DNA from: Streptomyces roseolilacinus
GTDB taxonomy: Bacteria > Actinomycetota > Actinomycetes > Streptomycetales > Streptomycetaceae
Length of the DNA stretch: 64,000 bases
Direction: 5' to 3'
Assembly (NCBI RefSeq): GCF_014649335.1
Contig: NZ_BMSV01000010.1
Span: forward strand, 124,001-188,000
Shown here in pieces: positions 8,728 to 16,505 of this stretch. The notes beneath the pieces are model-generated. The model worked only from the letters and a program-made list of their open reading frames with translations. It made no database searches and was not told the DNA's origin. The first letter of the stretch is position 1. Every line of letters starts with the position of its first letter. The position numbers were made by a program, and so were the translations under genes.

Positions 8728-9524
8728 CGGCGACCGCCGACGTACTGGAGCTGCTCGCCGAGGGCGAGCTGACCGTACGCGGCCAGGTCCGCGAGGCGTC
8801 CAACGCGGTGCTGCTCTGCTCCGCCGCGTACGGGGGCGCCGAGATCGACTGCGTGTACAAGCCCGTCGCGGGCGAGCGGCCCCTGTGGGACTTCCCCGAC
8901 GGGACGCTCGCGCAGCGGGAGGCCGCCGCGTACGCCGTCTCCGACGCGACCGGCTGGGGCCTGGTCCCGCCGACCGTCCTGCGCGACGGCCCGTACGGGC
9001 CGGGCACGGTCCAGCAGTGGATCGACGCCGACCCGTCGGCACCGCCGCTGCTCTCCCTGGTGGAGGGGGACGAGCCCGGCGAGGGGTGGCGGGCGGTGGG
9101 CCACGCCGACGTGGGCGGGGGCCGCACGGCGCTGCTGGTCCACGCCGACGACCCGCGGCTGCGGCGGCTCGCCGTGCTCGACGCCGTGATCAACAACGGG
9201 GACCGCAAGGGCGGCCACCTGCTCCCGGCCGCCGACGGCCGGCTCTACGCCATCGACCACGGCGTCACCTTCCACGTCGACGACCGGCTGCGGACGCTGT
9301 TCTGGGGCTGGGCGGGGGAGCCCCTGCCCGAGGAGGCGCCGGCCGTCCTGGCCCGCCTCGACGCGGAGCTGGCGTCCGGCGCCCCGCTCGCCACCCGTCT
9401 GGAGCAGCTGATCACCCCGGCCGAGCTGGACGCCCTCCGCTCCCGCGTCACGGCCCTGCACACCACGTCCCGCCACCCCGAGCCGTCCGGCACCTGGCCC
9501 CCCATACCCTGGCCGCCCGTCTGA
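8691..9524 (+). CDS. PI3/4-kinase-like conserved protein (TIGR03843-type)
   Basis: The 277-residue cytoplasmic protein carries short motifs resembling the PI3/4-kinase/HipA fold. The catalytic-loop-like LDAVINNGDRKGGHLL is followed by YAIDHGVTF, comparable to the N-x-D-R...D-H-G-x-x-F elements of those kinases. A nucleotide-contacting lysine may be the VYKPV lysine near residue 50. Phosphotransfer activity is inference. The ATG at 8691 has AAGGAC 6 nt upstream and lies inside the DUF3090 gene, in a different frame. It is the third gene of the cluster leading to mshC. Confidence 0.85.
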   Translation: MSAPERIPPRGLTATADVLELLAEGELTVRGQVREASNAVLLCSAAYGGAEIDCVYKPVAGERPLWDFPDGTLAQREAAAYAVSDATGWGLVPPTVLRDGPYGPGTVQQWIDADPSAPPLLSLVEGDEPGEGWRAVGHADVGGGRTALLVHADDPRLRRLAVLDAVINNGDRKGGHLLPAADGRLYAIDHGVTFHVDDRLRTLFWGWAGEPLPEEAPAVLARLDAELASGAPLATRLEQLITPAELDALRSRVTALHTTSRHPEPSGTWPPIPWPPV

Positions 9525-9635
9525 CCGGGCCGGGGGCCGGACAGCACATCGCGGGGGTGGGCGCAAGAGCGCGTAACCGGTCATGAACCTGCATCCGGTT
9601 CGTATCCGGAACACCCGTCCGGTTACGCTCGATGC

Positions 9636-10865
9636 ATGCATGCCTGGCCCGCTTCTGAGGTCCCCGCCCTGCCCGGCAAGGGCCGCGACCTCCGGATCCA
9701 CGACACCGCGACCGGCGGACGAGTGACCCTCGACCCCGGCCCCGTCGCCCGTATCTACGTCTGCGGCATCACGCCGTACGACGCGACCCACATGGGTCAC
9801 GCGGCGACCTACAACGCGTTCGACCTCGTTCAGCGCGTGTGGCTCGACACCAAGCGGCAGGTCCACTACGTGCAGAACGTGACGGACATCGACGACCCCC
9901 TCCTGGAGCGCGCCGCCCGCGACGGCATCGACTGGACCGGACTCGCCGAGCGCGAGACGACCCTCTTCCGCGAGGACATGACGGCCTTGCGGATGCTGCC
10001 GCCGCAGCACTACATCGGCGCCGTCGAGGCGATACCCGGCATCGTCCCGCTCATCGAACGGCTGCGCGACATGGGCGCCGCCTACGAGCTGGACGGCGAC
10101 GTCTACTTCTCCGTCGAGTCCGACCGCCACTTCGGCGAGGTCTCCCACTACGACGCCGACGTCATGCGGGCCCTGTCCGCCGAGCGCGGCGGCGACCCCG
10201 ACCGCCCCGGGAAGAAGAACCCGCTCGACCCGCTGCTGTGGCTGGCCGCCCGGGACGGCGAGCCCAGCTGGGACGGCGCCTCCCTCGGCCCGGGCCGGCC
10301 CGGCTGGCACATCGAGTGCGTCGCCATCGCGCTCGACCACCTCGGCATGGGCTTCGACGTCCAGGGCGGCGGCTCCGACCTGATCTTCCCGCACCACGAG
10401 ATGGGCGCCTCCCACGCCCACGCGCTGACCGGCGAGTTCCCCTTCGCCAAGGCGTACGTGCACGCCGGGATGGTCGCCCTGCACGGCGAGAAGATGTCGA
10501 AGTCCAAGGGCAACCTGGTCTTCGTCTCCGCGCTGCGCCGCCAGGGCGTCGACCCGGCCGCGATCCGCCTCACCCTGCTCGCCCACCACTACCGGGCCGA
10601 CTGGGAGTGGACCGACCGGGTCCTCGACGACGCCGTCGAGCGGCTCGGCCGCTGGCGCGCCGCCGTGTCCCGCCCCGACGGCCCCTCCGCGGACCGGCTG
10701 GTCGAGGAGATCCGCGAGGCGCTCGCCGACGACCTCGACACGCCGGCGGCGCTCGCCGCCGTCGACCGTTGGGCCGAGCTCCAGCACACCGAGGGCGGCA
10801 CGGACGAGGGCGCGCCCGGCCTCGTCTCCCGCGCCGTCGACGCCCTGATGGGCGTGGCGCTCTGA
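9636..10865 (+). CDS. mshC: cysteine--1-D-myo-inosityl 2-amino-2-deoxy-alpha-D-glucopyranoside ligase
   Basis: MshC performs the ATP-dependent ligation of L-cysteine to GlcN-Ins, the penultimate step of mycothiol synthesis. The 409-residue protein is a cysteinyl-tRNA synthetase-like enzyme without the anticodon domain. It has zinc-ligand Cys43 (YVCGITPYD), the HIGH-like THMGHA (51-56), IECVAIALDHLG and the KMSKSKGN loop. At 409 residues it matches the family and is shorter than CysS. A -10-like TACGCT at 9624-9629 lies 6 nt before the ATG, so the mRNA may be leaderless and independent of the upstream genes. A strong hairpin follows. Confidence 0.95.
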   Translation: MHAWPASEVPALPGKGRDLRIHDTATGGRVTLDPGPVARIYVCGITPYDATHMGHAATYNAFDLVQRVWLDTKRQVHYVQNVTDIDDPLLERAARDGIDWTGLAERETTLFREDMTALRMLPPQHYIGAVEAIPGIVPLIERLRDMGAAYELDGDVYFSVESDRHFGEVSHYDADVMRALSAERGGDPDRPGKKNPLDPLLWLAARDGEPSWDGASLGPGRPGWHIECVAIALDHLGMGFDVQGGGSDLIFPHHEMGASHAHALTGEFPFAKAYVHAGMVALHGEKMSKSKGNLVFVSALRRQGVDPAAIRLTLLAHHYRADWEWTDRVLDDAVERLGRWRAAVSRPDGPSADRLVEEIREALADDLDTPAALAAVDRWAELQHTEGGTDEGAPGLVSRAVDALMGVAL

Positions 10866-10920
10866 CACGCGGCGCCCCGACGGGTGCGGTGCTCTGACAC
10901 GCGGCGCCCGACGGGTGCGG
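10859..10920 (+). repeat. imperfect 30-bp tandem duplication at the mshC stop
   Basis: A segment starting gctctgacacgcggcgcc (10859-10889) recurs at 10891-10920 with one C deleted, a period of 32 bp. The first copy contains the mshC stop codon and the second lies just downstream. It looks like a recent replication-slippage duplication of the gene end. Confidence 0.85.
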
Positions 10921-10944
10921 CGCTGCGAGCCCTTCCGACCGGTG

Positions 10945-10985
10945 GCCGGCCGCCCCGGGGACACGGCGTCCCCGGGGCGGCCGGC
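10945..10985 (+). terminator. hairpin terminator after mshC
   Basis: There is a perfect 17-bp stem (10945-10961 with 10969-10985) around a 7-nt loop. It is very GC-rich and lacks a T-tract. Confidence 0.75.
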
Positions 10986-11088
10986 GGCTATCCGGAGGGC
11001 CCGCCACCTCCTGTGCCGCACGGGGGGCGTGTGATGGGGTGTGGCTGATCGGTACGACCGACCTCCACACCGTTCGAAAGGACGCCCC

Positions 11089-12072
11089 ATGCCCCGTTCC
11101 TTCGCACGCAGGCACCTCCTCGGTGCGGTGGCCGCCCTCGGTGGGGCCGCGGCGCTCGCCCCGCTCGCCGGCCCCGCGCACGCCGCCGCCGGCACGGCGG
11201 CCACCGGACCCGCCGACGGCGCCTGGCCCGCCGGCTTCCCCCTCCCGGACGGTTTCCGGCCCGAGGGCATCACCATCGGCCGCGCCCCGTACGCCCACCT
11301 CGGCTCCCTCGCCAACGGCGACGTGTACCGGGCGGCGCTGGCCACCGGCCGTGGCGGGGTCGTCGTCCGGGGCGGCGGCGCCGACCACCCCACGGTCGGA
11401 CTCAAGATCGACCGGTGGGGGCGGCTGCTGTTCCTGTGCGGCGGCATGAGCCGGGAGATCCGCGTGGCCGACGCCCGCTCCGGCGCGTACGTGCGGACGT
11501 TCACCGTCGGCTCGGACGGCACCATGGTCAACGACGTGGTCCTCACGCGGGACGCCGCCTGGTTCACCGACTCCTACCGGCCGCAGCTGTACCGGCTGCC
11601 CCTCGACCGGTACGGCGCGCCGGGCGACGCGGTGGCGACCGTCCCGCTGTCGGGGGAGTGGGTGCAGGGCGGCGACTTCACCGCCAACGGCATCGCCCGC
11701 ACCCCGGACGGCCGGGCCCTGCTGGTGGTGAACACGGTCGTCGACGGCGGCTCCCTCATGCGGGTCGACCCGCGCATCGGCGCCGCCCGCCGCGTGCCGC
11801 TGGGCGACCTGCGCATCCCGCGCGGCGACGGCCTGCTGCTGCTCGGCAGGGACCTGTACGTCGTCCAGCAGACGCTCGAACAGGTGGACGTGGTCCGCCT
11901 CGACGACGCCGGCACGCGGGGCACGCCCGTCGCCCGGATCACCGACCCGCGCTTCCGCATCCCGACGACGGCCGCCGCCTGGGGCGACCGGATCTACCTG
12001 CCGAACGCCCGCTTCGACGTGGAGCCGACACCGCAGACCGCGTACGACGTCGTCGCCGTACGGCGGGTCTGA
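11089..12072 (+). CDS. Tat-exported SMP-30/gluconolactonase-like beta-propeller protein
   Basis: The 327-residue precursor has a twin-arginine signal peptide (RSFARRHLLGAVAALGG..., signal-peptidase site near AHAAA at about residue 36). A repetitive beta-propeller-like domain of the SMP-30/gluconolactonase/superoxide-dismutase-annotated type follows. Phrases such as GDVYRAAL, TDSYRPQLYRLPL, NGIARTPDGRALLVVNT and YVVQQTLEQVDVV are typical of blade strands. Databases often call streptomycete homologues 'superoxide dismutase', but no SOD metal motif is visible. The start is ATG 11089 with GAAAGGAC upstream. Export would use the TatA/TatC pair encoded in this window. Confidence 0.8.
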   Translation: MPRSFARRHLLGAVAALGGAAALAPLAGPAHAAAGTAATGPADGAWPAGFPLPDGFRPEGITIGRAPYAHLGSLANGDVYRAALATGRGGVVVRGGGADHPTVGLKIDRWGRLLFLCGGMSREIRVADARSGAYVRTFTVGSDGTMVNDVVLTRDAAWFTDSYRPQLYRLPLDRYGAPGDAVATVPLSGEWVQGGDFTANGIARTPDGRALLVVNTVVDGGSLMRVDPRIGAARRVPLGDLRIPRGDGLLLLGRDLYVVQQTLEQVDVVRLDDAGTRGTPVARITDPRFRIPTTAAAWGDRIYLPNARFDVEPTPQTAYDVVAVRRV

Positions 12073-12112
12073 ACCGGCGGCCGGGCGCACGGCGACCCGG
12101 GGGACGCACGGC

Positions 12113-12148
12113 GGCGGGGCGGCACCGGCGCACCGGTACCGCCCCGCC
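12113..12148. terminator. terminator hairpin between converging genes
   Basis: The arms at 12113-12128 and 12133-12148 pair over 16 positions with one mismatch and a 4-nt loop. It sits in the 84-bp gap between the propeller gene and the PAC2 gene, so it may serve both strands. Confidence 0.65.
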
Positions 12149-12156
12149 CTCGGGTC

Positions 12157-13281
12157 CTACTCCGCCGAGTCCTCGCGCCCGCCGTCCCCGGAGCCGTCCC
12201 CCGGGCCACCGTCCGAGCCGCCGTCCGATCGGCCGCCCTTCCCGTCCCGGCCCTCGTCCCGGTCGTCCGCCCGGTCCTCGGCCCCGCGCCTGGGGGGCTT
12301 GGACGGGCGGGTGCGGCCGCCGGACGGGTCGCGCAGGTACGATCCGTCGCCGCCCTCCGCGGCGTGGCCACCCGCACCGGGCAGGCCCGCCTGCCCCGCG
12401 CCGGGGACGCCCGGCCCGGCCGTGGGGCCCGGGCCCGGACCGCCGTCCCGCCGCCGCAGGTACCGCTCGAACTCGCGGGCGATGGCCTCGCCCGACGCCT
12501 CGGGCAGCTCGGCCGTGTCCCGCGCCTCCTCCAGCGTCTGGACGTACTCGGCCACCTCGCTGTCCTCGGAGGCCAGTTGGTCCACGCCGAGCTGCCAGGC
12601 CCGGGCGTCCTCGGCGAGTTCGCCGAGCGGGATGCGCAGGTCGATCAGGTCCTCGAGCCGGTTGAGCAGGGCCAGTGTGGCCTTGGGGTTCGGCGGCTGC
12701 GACACGTAGTGCGGCACCGCCGCCCACAGGCTGACGGCCGGGACGCCCGCGTGCGTGCACGCCTCCTGGAGGATGCCGACGATGCCCGTCGGCCCCTCGT
12801 ACCGGGTCTCCTCCAGCTCCATCCGGCGCGCCAGGTCCGGGTCGGACGTGACGCCGCTGACCGGGACCGGCCGCGTGTGCGGGGTGTCGCCGAGCAGCGC
12901 GCCGAGGATCACGACCATCTCCACGCCCAGCTCGTGGGCGAAGCCCAGCAGCTCGTTGCAGAACGAGCGCCAGCGCATCGACGGCTCTATGCCGCGCACC
13001 AGCACCAGGTCGCGCGGCTTCTCACCGCCCACGCGGACCACGGACAGCCGGGTGGTGGGCCAGGTGATCCTCCGCACCCCGCCGTCCAGCCACACCGTGG
13101 GCCGGTTGACCTGGAAGTCGTAGTAGTCCTCGGCGTCGAGCGCCGCGAACACCTCGCCCTTCCACTCCCGCTCCAGGTGCGCGACCGCGGTGGAGGCGGC
13201 GTCGCCGGCGTCGTTCCAGCCCTCGAACGCGGCCACCATGACCGGGTCGATCAGCTCGGGAACCCCCTCGAGCTCGATCAC
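12157..13281 (-). CDS. PAC2 family protein
   Basis: The 374-residue protein has an N-terminal PAC2 domain (about residues 1-260), the fold of eukaryotic proteasome assembly chaperone 2 and its archaeal/actinobacterial relatives. Recognisable segments are MVAAFEGWNDAGDAAS, VRGIEPSMRWRSF and GALLGDTPHTRPVPV. The last ~110 residues are a low-complexity Gly/Pro/Asp/Arg tail, probably disordered. The start is GTG with GGAAGGAGG 7 nt upstream; a -10-like TAAGGT lies on the minus strand at 13318-13323. A role in bacterial proteasome assembly is not established, and this gene is about 22 kb from the proteasome genes. Confidence 0.9.
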   Translation of the reverse strand: MIELEGVPELIDPVMVAAFEGWNDAGDAASTAVAHLEREWKGEVFAALDAEDYYDFQVNRPTVWLDGGVRRITWPTTRLSVVRVGGEKPRDLVLVRGIEPSMRWRSFCNELLGFAHELGVEMVVILGALLGDTPHTRPVPVSGVTSDPDLARRMELEETRYEGPTGIVGILQEACTHAGVPAVSLWAAVPHYVSQPPNPKATLALLNRLEDLIDLRIPLGELAEDARAWQLGVDQLASEDSEVAEYVQTLEEARDTAELPEASGEAIAREFERYLRRRDGGPGPGPTAGPGVPGAGQAGLPGAGGHAAEGGDGSYLRDPSGGRTRPSKPPRRGAEDRADDRDEGRDGKGGRSDGGSDGGPGDGSGDGGREDSAE

Positions 13282-13482
13282 CCAGGCCTCCTTCCGAAGT
13301 TCCGTGCGTACGAACCAACCTTACGGCGTTCGGGACCCCTGTCCGCAGCCACTTGCACACGTCCGGGTGCTGTACCGGCCTCCCACGACTACCCTCATCA
13401 GCCCCCCGGAACACCCCTGATTCATCCGAGGTCAGCACGGCTTTTCCCGGCGTGAGGGGTGGACGGCCCGATCATCTGTCGC

Positions 13483-13514
13483 TATACATCGGATGACTGG
13501 TCAGAGATCCGATG
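13483..13514 (+). promoter_or_regulatory. promoter and GntR-family operator candidate of the fuconate operon
   Basis: The inverted repeat CATCGGAT (13487-13494) and ATCCGATG (13507-13514) is separated by 12 nt. It overlaps a -10-like TATACA at 13483-13488. The half-site with its flank (tcagNNATCCGATG) recurs in front of the divergent regulator gene at 16395-16408. Together these suggest repression by the nearby FCD-type GntR protein. Confidence 0.6.
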
Positions 13515-13537
13515 ACACGAGGGCAGGTACCGCACGC

Positions 13538-14878
13538 ATGGCCCACCCGGCGCACCCCCCGGACGCCCGCCCCACCGTCACCGCGGTCGAGGTGCACGAC
13601 GTCCGCTTCCCCACCTCCGATCACCTCGACGGCTCCGACGCCATGAACCCCGACCCCGACTACTCCGCCGCCTACGTCGTCCTGCGCACGGACCGCGGAC
13701 CGGACGGCCACGGCTTCGCGTTCACCATCGGCCGCGGCAACGACGTCACCGCCGCCGCCATCGGGGCCCTGCGCCCGCACCTCCTCGGCCGCCCCGCGCC
13801 CCGCACCGCCGCCGACCTCGCGGCCCTGCACCGGGACCTCACCCACGACTCGCAGCTGCGCTGGCTCGGCCCCGAGAAGGGCGTCGTCCACATGGCCGCC
13901 GGGGCCGTCGTCAACGCCGCCTGGGACCTGGCCGCGACCGCCGCCGGGCTGCCCGTCTGGGAGTTCCTCTCCCGCATGAGCCCCGAGGAGCTCGTCTCCC
14001 TCGTCGACTTCCGCCACCTCACCGACGCCCTCACCCCCGACGAGGCCCTCGCCCTCCTGCGCGCCGCCGAACCCGGCCGCGCCGCACGCGCCGCCCGCCT
14101 GCGCGCCGAGGGCTACCCCGCCTACACGACCTCACCCGGCTGGCTCGGCCGCGACGACGCGACCCTCGTCCGCCTCGCCCGGCAGGCCGTCGCGGACGGG
14201 TTCGGCCAGATCAAGCTGAAGGTCGGCGCCGACCCCGGCGACGACGTGCGCCGCCTGGCCCTGGCCCGCGCCGCCGTCGGCCCCGGCGTCCGCATCGCCC
14301 TCGACGCCAACCAGCGCTGGGACGTCCCCGAAGCGCTGCGGCGCCTCGCGGAACTCGCCCCGTACGACCCGTACTGGATCGAGGAGCCCACCAGCCCCGA
14401 CGACGTCCTCGGCCACGCCGCCGTCCGCGCCGGGCAGCCCGTCCCCGTCGCCACCGGCGAACACGGCGCCAACCGCGTCCTGTTCAAGCAGCTCCTCCAG
14501 GCCGGCGCCGTCGACTTCGTCCAGATCGACGCCGCCCGCGTCGCCGGCGTCAACGACAACGTCGCCGTCCTGCTCCTCGCCGCCAAGTACGGCGTGCCCG
14601 TCTGCCCGCACGCCGGGGGAGTGGGACTGTGCGAACTGGTCCAGCACCTCGCCATGTTCGACTACGTCGCCGTGTCCGGGACCCTGGAGAACCGGGTCGT
14701 CGAGTACGTCGACCACCTCCACGAGCACTTCACCCACCCGGTCGCCGTCCGCGCCGGCCGGTACGCCGCCCCCACCGCGCCCGGCTTCTCCGCCCGGATG
14801 CGGCCCGAATCGCTCGCCGCCCACCGCTACCCGGACGGACCGGTCTGGCAGGACAGGAAGGACACCCGCCGTGCGTGA
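13538..14878 (+). CDS. L-fuconate dehydratase-like enolase-superfamily enzyme
   Basis: The 446-residue enzyme has the layout of L-fuconate dehydratase, which converts L-fuconate to 2-dehydro-3-deoxy-L-fuconate. Active-site elements can be read in order: K-x-K in QIKLKVG, metal ligands in ALDANQRWD, WIEEPTSPDD and ATGEHGANR, and the catalytic His in CPHAGGVGLCE. The N-terminal cap includes DHLDGSDAMNPDPDYSAAYV, typical of fuconate dehydratases. ATG 13538 is chosen because an in-frame ATG at 13493 would lie within the operator and upstream of the likely transcript start. The stop overlaps the SDR start by 8 bp. Confidence 0.88.
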   Translation: MAHPAHPPDARPTVTAVEVHDVRFPTSDHLDGSDAMNPDPDYSAAYVVLRTDRGPDGHGFAFTIGRGNDVTAAAIGALRPHLLGRPAPRTAADLAALHRDLTHDSQLRWLGPEKGVVHMAAGAVVNAAWDLAATAAGLPVWEFLSRMSPEELVSLVDFRHLTDALTPDEALALLRAAEPGRAARAARLRAEGYPAYTTSPGWLGRDDATLVRLARQAVADGFGQIKLKVGADPGDDVRRLALARAAVGPGVRIALDANQRWDVPEALRRLAELAPYDPYWIEEPTSPDDVLGHAAVRAGQPVPVATGEHGANRVLFKQLLQAGAVDFVQIDAARVAGVNDNVAVLLLAAKYGVPVCPHAGGVGLCELVQHLAMFDYVAVSGTLENRVVEYVDHLHEHFTHPVAVRAGRYAAPTAPGFSARMRPESLAAHRYPDGPVWQDRKDTRRA

Positions 14879-15638
14879 CCTCGACGGAACGAACGCGCTC
14901 GTCACCGGGGGCGCCTCCGGCATCGGAGCCGCCGTCGCCCGGGAACTCCTCGGCCGCGGCGCCCGCGTCGCCGTCCTGGACCGGGACACCTCGGGCGCGC
15001 CCGGCGGGACGCTCGCCCTCACCGCCGACGTGACCTCCGACGCCGGCGTACGGGACGCGGTCGCCGCCGCCGTCGCCGAGTTCGGCTCCCTGCACACCGT
15101 CGTCGGCAACGCCGGGACCGGCGCGGTCGGCACCGTCGAGGACCAGACGGACGAGGAGTGGCACCGCGTCCTCGACGTCAACCTCATGGGCCTCGTCCGC
15201 ACCGCCCGGCACACCCTGCCCCATCTGCGGCGCGCCGCCGCCGACCGCCCCGGCGCGGTGTCGGTCACCCACACCTGCTCCGTCGCCGCCACCGCCGGGC
15301 TGCCGCAGCGCGCCCTCTACTCGGCCTCCAAGGGCGCCGTGCTCTCGCTGACCCTCGCCATGGCCGCCGACCACGTCCGCGACGGGATCCGCGTCAACTG
15401 CGTCAACCCCGGCACCGCCGACACGCCCTGGGTCGCCCGGCTCCTCGACCGCGCCCCCGACCCGGCCGCCGAACGCGCCGTCCTCGAGGCCCGCCAGCCC
15501 CTGGGCCGGCTGGTCACCGCCGAGGAGGTCGCCGCCGCCGTCGCCTACCTGGCGAGCCCCGCCGCCGCGTCCGTCACCGGCACCGCGCTGGCCGTCGACG
15601 GCGGCATGCAGGGCCTGCGGCCGCGTCCCGCCCCCTGA
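14871..15638 (+). CDS. SDR family oxidoreductase (probable sugar-acid dehydrogenase)
   Basis: The 255-residue classical short-chain dehydrogenase/reductase has the cofactor motif TGGASGIG (residues 13-20), an NAG-type motif (VVGNAGTG), catalytic Ser in HTCSVAA and the YSASK active site. The acidic residue after beta-2 (VLDRD) favours NAD. Translational coupling with L-fuconate dehydratase suggests it oxidises L-fucose or 2-keto-3-deoxy-L-fuconate in a non-phosphorylating fucose pathway; the exact step is inference. The start is GTG 14871, overlapping the dehydratase by 8 bp. Confidence 0.88.
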   Translation: MRDLDGTNALVTGGASGIGAAVARELLGRGARVAVLDRDTSGAPGGTLALTADVTSDAGVRDAVAAAVAEFGSLHTVVGNAGTGAVGTVEDQTDEEWHRVLDVNLMGLVRTARHTLPHLRRAAADRPGAVSVTHTCSVAATAGLPQRALYSASKGAVLSLTLAMAADHVRDGIRVNCVNPGTADTPWVARLLDRAPDPAAERAVLEARQPLGRLVTAEEVAAAVAYLASPAAASVTGTALAVDGGMQGLRPRPAP

Positions 15639-15704
15639 CCGCGGCGTCCCGCCCCCGCCGCGCCCGGCCGAACGGCACCGCCCGGCCGGGCGGGCGCGGG
15701 CGTC

Positions 15705-16376
15705 TCAGAGGGCCGCCCGCAGCCACTGCTCGACGCTCGCGACGTGCACCGTCGCCCACGACCGGGCCGCCTCGGCGTCCCGGTCCCGCAGCGCGGCCAG
15801 GATCGCCCGGTGCTCGTACAGCGTGCGGCCCACGGCGTCCTCCTGGGTGAGACCGCGCCAGACCCGGGCCCGCGTCGTCGGCCCGGCCAGGCCGTCCAGC
15901 AGCGAGCACAGCACGGTGTTGCCCGACGCGCCCGCGATCCGCCGGTGGAAGTCCAGGTCCGCGGCGACCAGGTCGTCCACGGCCGGCTCGGCGCCCAGCG
16001 CGTCCAACGCCGAATCCAGCGCGTCCAGTTCGGCGGCGCCGATCCGGTGCGCGGCCATCGCGGTCGCCGCCGGTTCCAGGATGCGGCGCACCGCCAGGAA
16101 CTCCAGCACCGTGTCGTCGCGGTGGAAGTCCACGACGAAGCTCAGCGCCTCCAGCAGCAGCTGCGGGTCCAGGCTCGTCACGTACGTGCCGTCGCCCTGC
16201 CGCACGTCGAGGATGCGGATCAGCGACAGCGCCCGCACCGCCTCGCGCAGCGAGTTCCGCGACAGGCCCAGCCGGGCGGCGAGTTCGCTCTCCTTGGGCA
16301 GCCGGTCACCGGGGCGCAGCGCACCGGAGACGATCATCTCCTTGATCTTCTCGATCGCCTCGTCGGTCACGGCCAT
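15705..16376 (-). CDS. GntR family regulator, FCD (FadR) subfamily
   Basis: The 223-residue DNA-binding repressor has an N-terminal winged helix typical of GntR proteins (about residues 8-75, LRPGDRLPKESELAARLGLSRNSLREAVRAL). A C-terminal helical FCD ligand-binding domain follows, with the metal-binding residues seen in the family (DLDFHRRIAGASGN, HRAILAALRDRD). It converges on the fuconate operon. It probably senses a sugar acid and represses both the operon and itself, because a shared half-site lies before each promoter. The start is ATG 16376. Confidence 0.9.
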   Translation of the reverse strand: MAVTDEAIEKIKEMIVSGALRPGDRLPKESELAARLGLSRNSLREAVRALSLIRILDVRQGDGTYVTSLDPQLLLEALSFVVDFHRDDTVLEFLAVRRILEPAATAMAAHRIGAAELDALDSALDALGAEPAVDDLVAADLDFHRRIAGASGNTVLCSLLDGLAGPTTRARVWRGLTQEDAVGRTLYEHRAILAALRDRDAEAARSWATVHVASVEQWLRAAL

Positions 16377-16394
16377 GGTGTCCCCCGCTGCCTC

Positions 16395-16408
16395 TCAGAC
16401 ATCCGATG
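16395..16408 (-). promoter_or_regulatory. half-site shared with the fuconate operator
   Basis: The forward-strand sequence tcagacATCCGATG at 16395-16408 matches tcagagATCCGATG at 13501-13514 in 13 of 14 positions. It lies about 20 bp upstream of the GntR start, between it and a -10-like TAGGCT (minus strand, 16423-16428). This is consistent with autoregulation. Confidence 0.5.
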
Positions 16409-16505
16409 GGTGAGCTGTGCGAGCCTACAAGGAGGGCGGCCCCCGCAGGAGCCGCCCTCACAGCCGACCGGAAGCCGCCCCCGGCCGGAGCCGGAAGCCG
16501 GGAGG

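Noticed and set aside
9636..10865. Cysteinyl-tRNA synthetase (cysS)
   Set aside because: The length is 409 residues with no anticodon-binding domain. The context and motifs fit MshC.
8157..11567. 1136-codon ORF on the minus strand across the mshC cluster
   Set aside because: It is a shadow spanning several well-supported plus-strand genes and their terminator hairpin, with no recognisable domain.
11089..12072. Superoxide dismutase
   Set aside because: Homologues are often so named, but no Fe/Mn, Cu/Zn or Ni SOD metal-binding motif is present. The repeats fit a beta-propeller.
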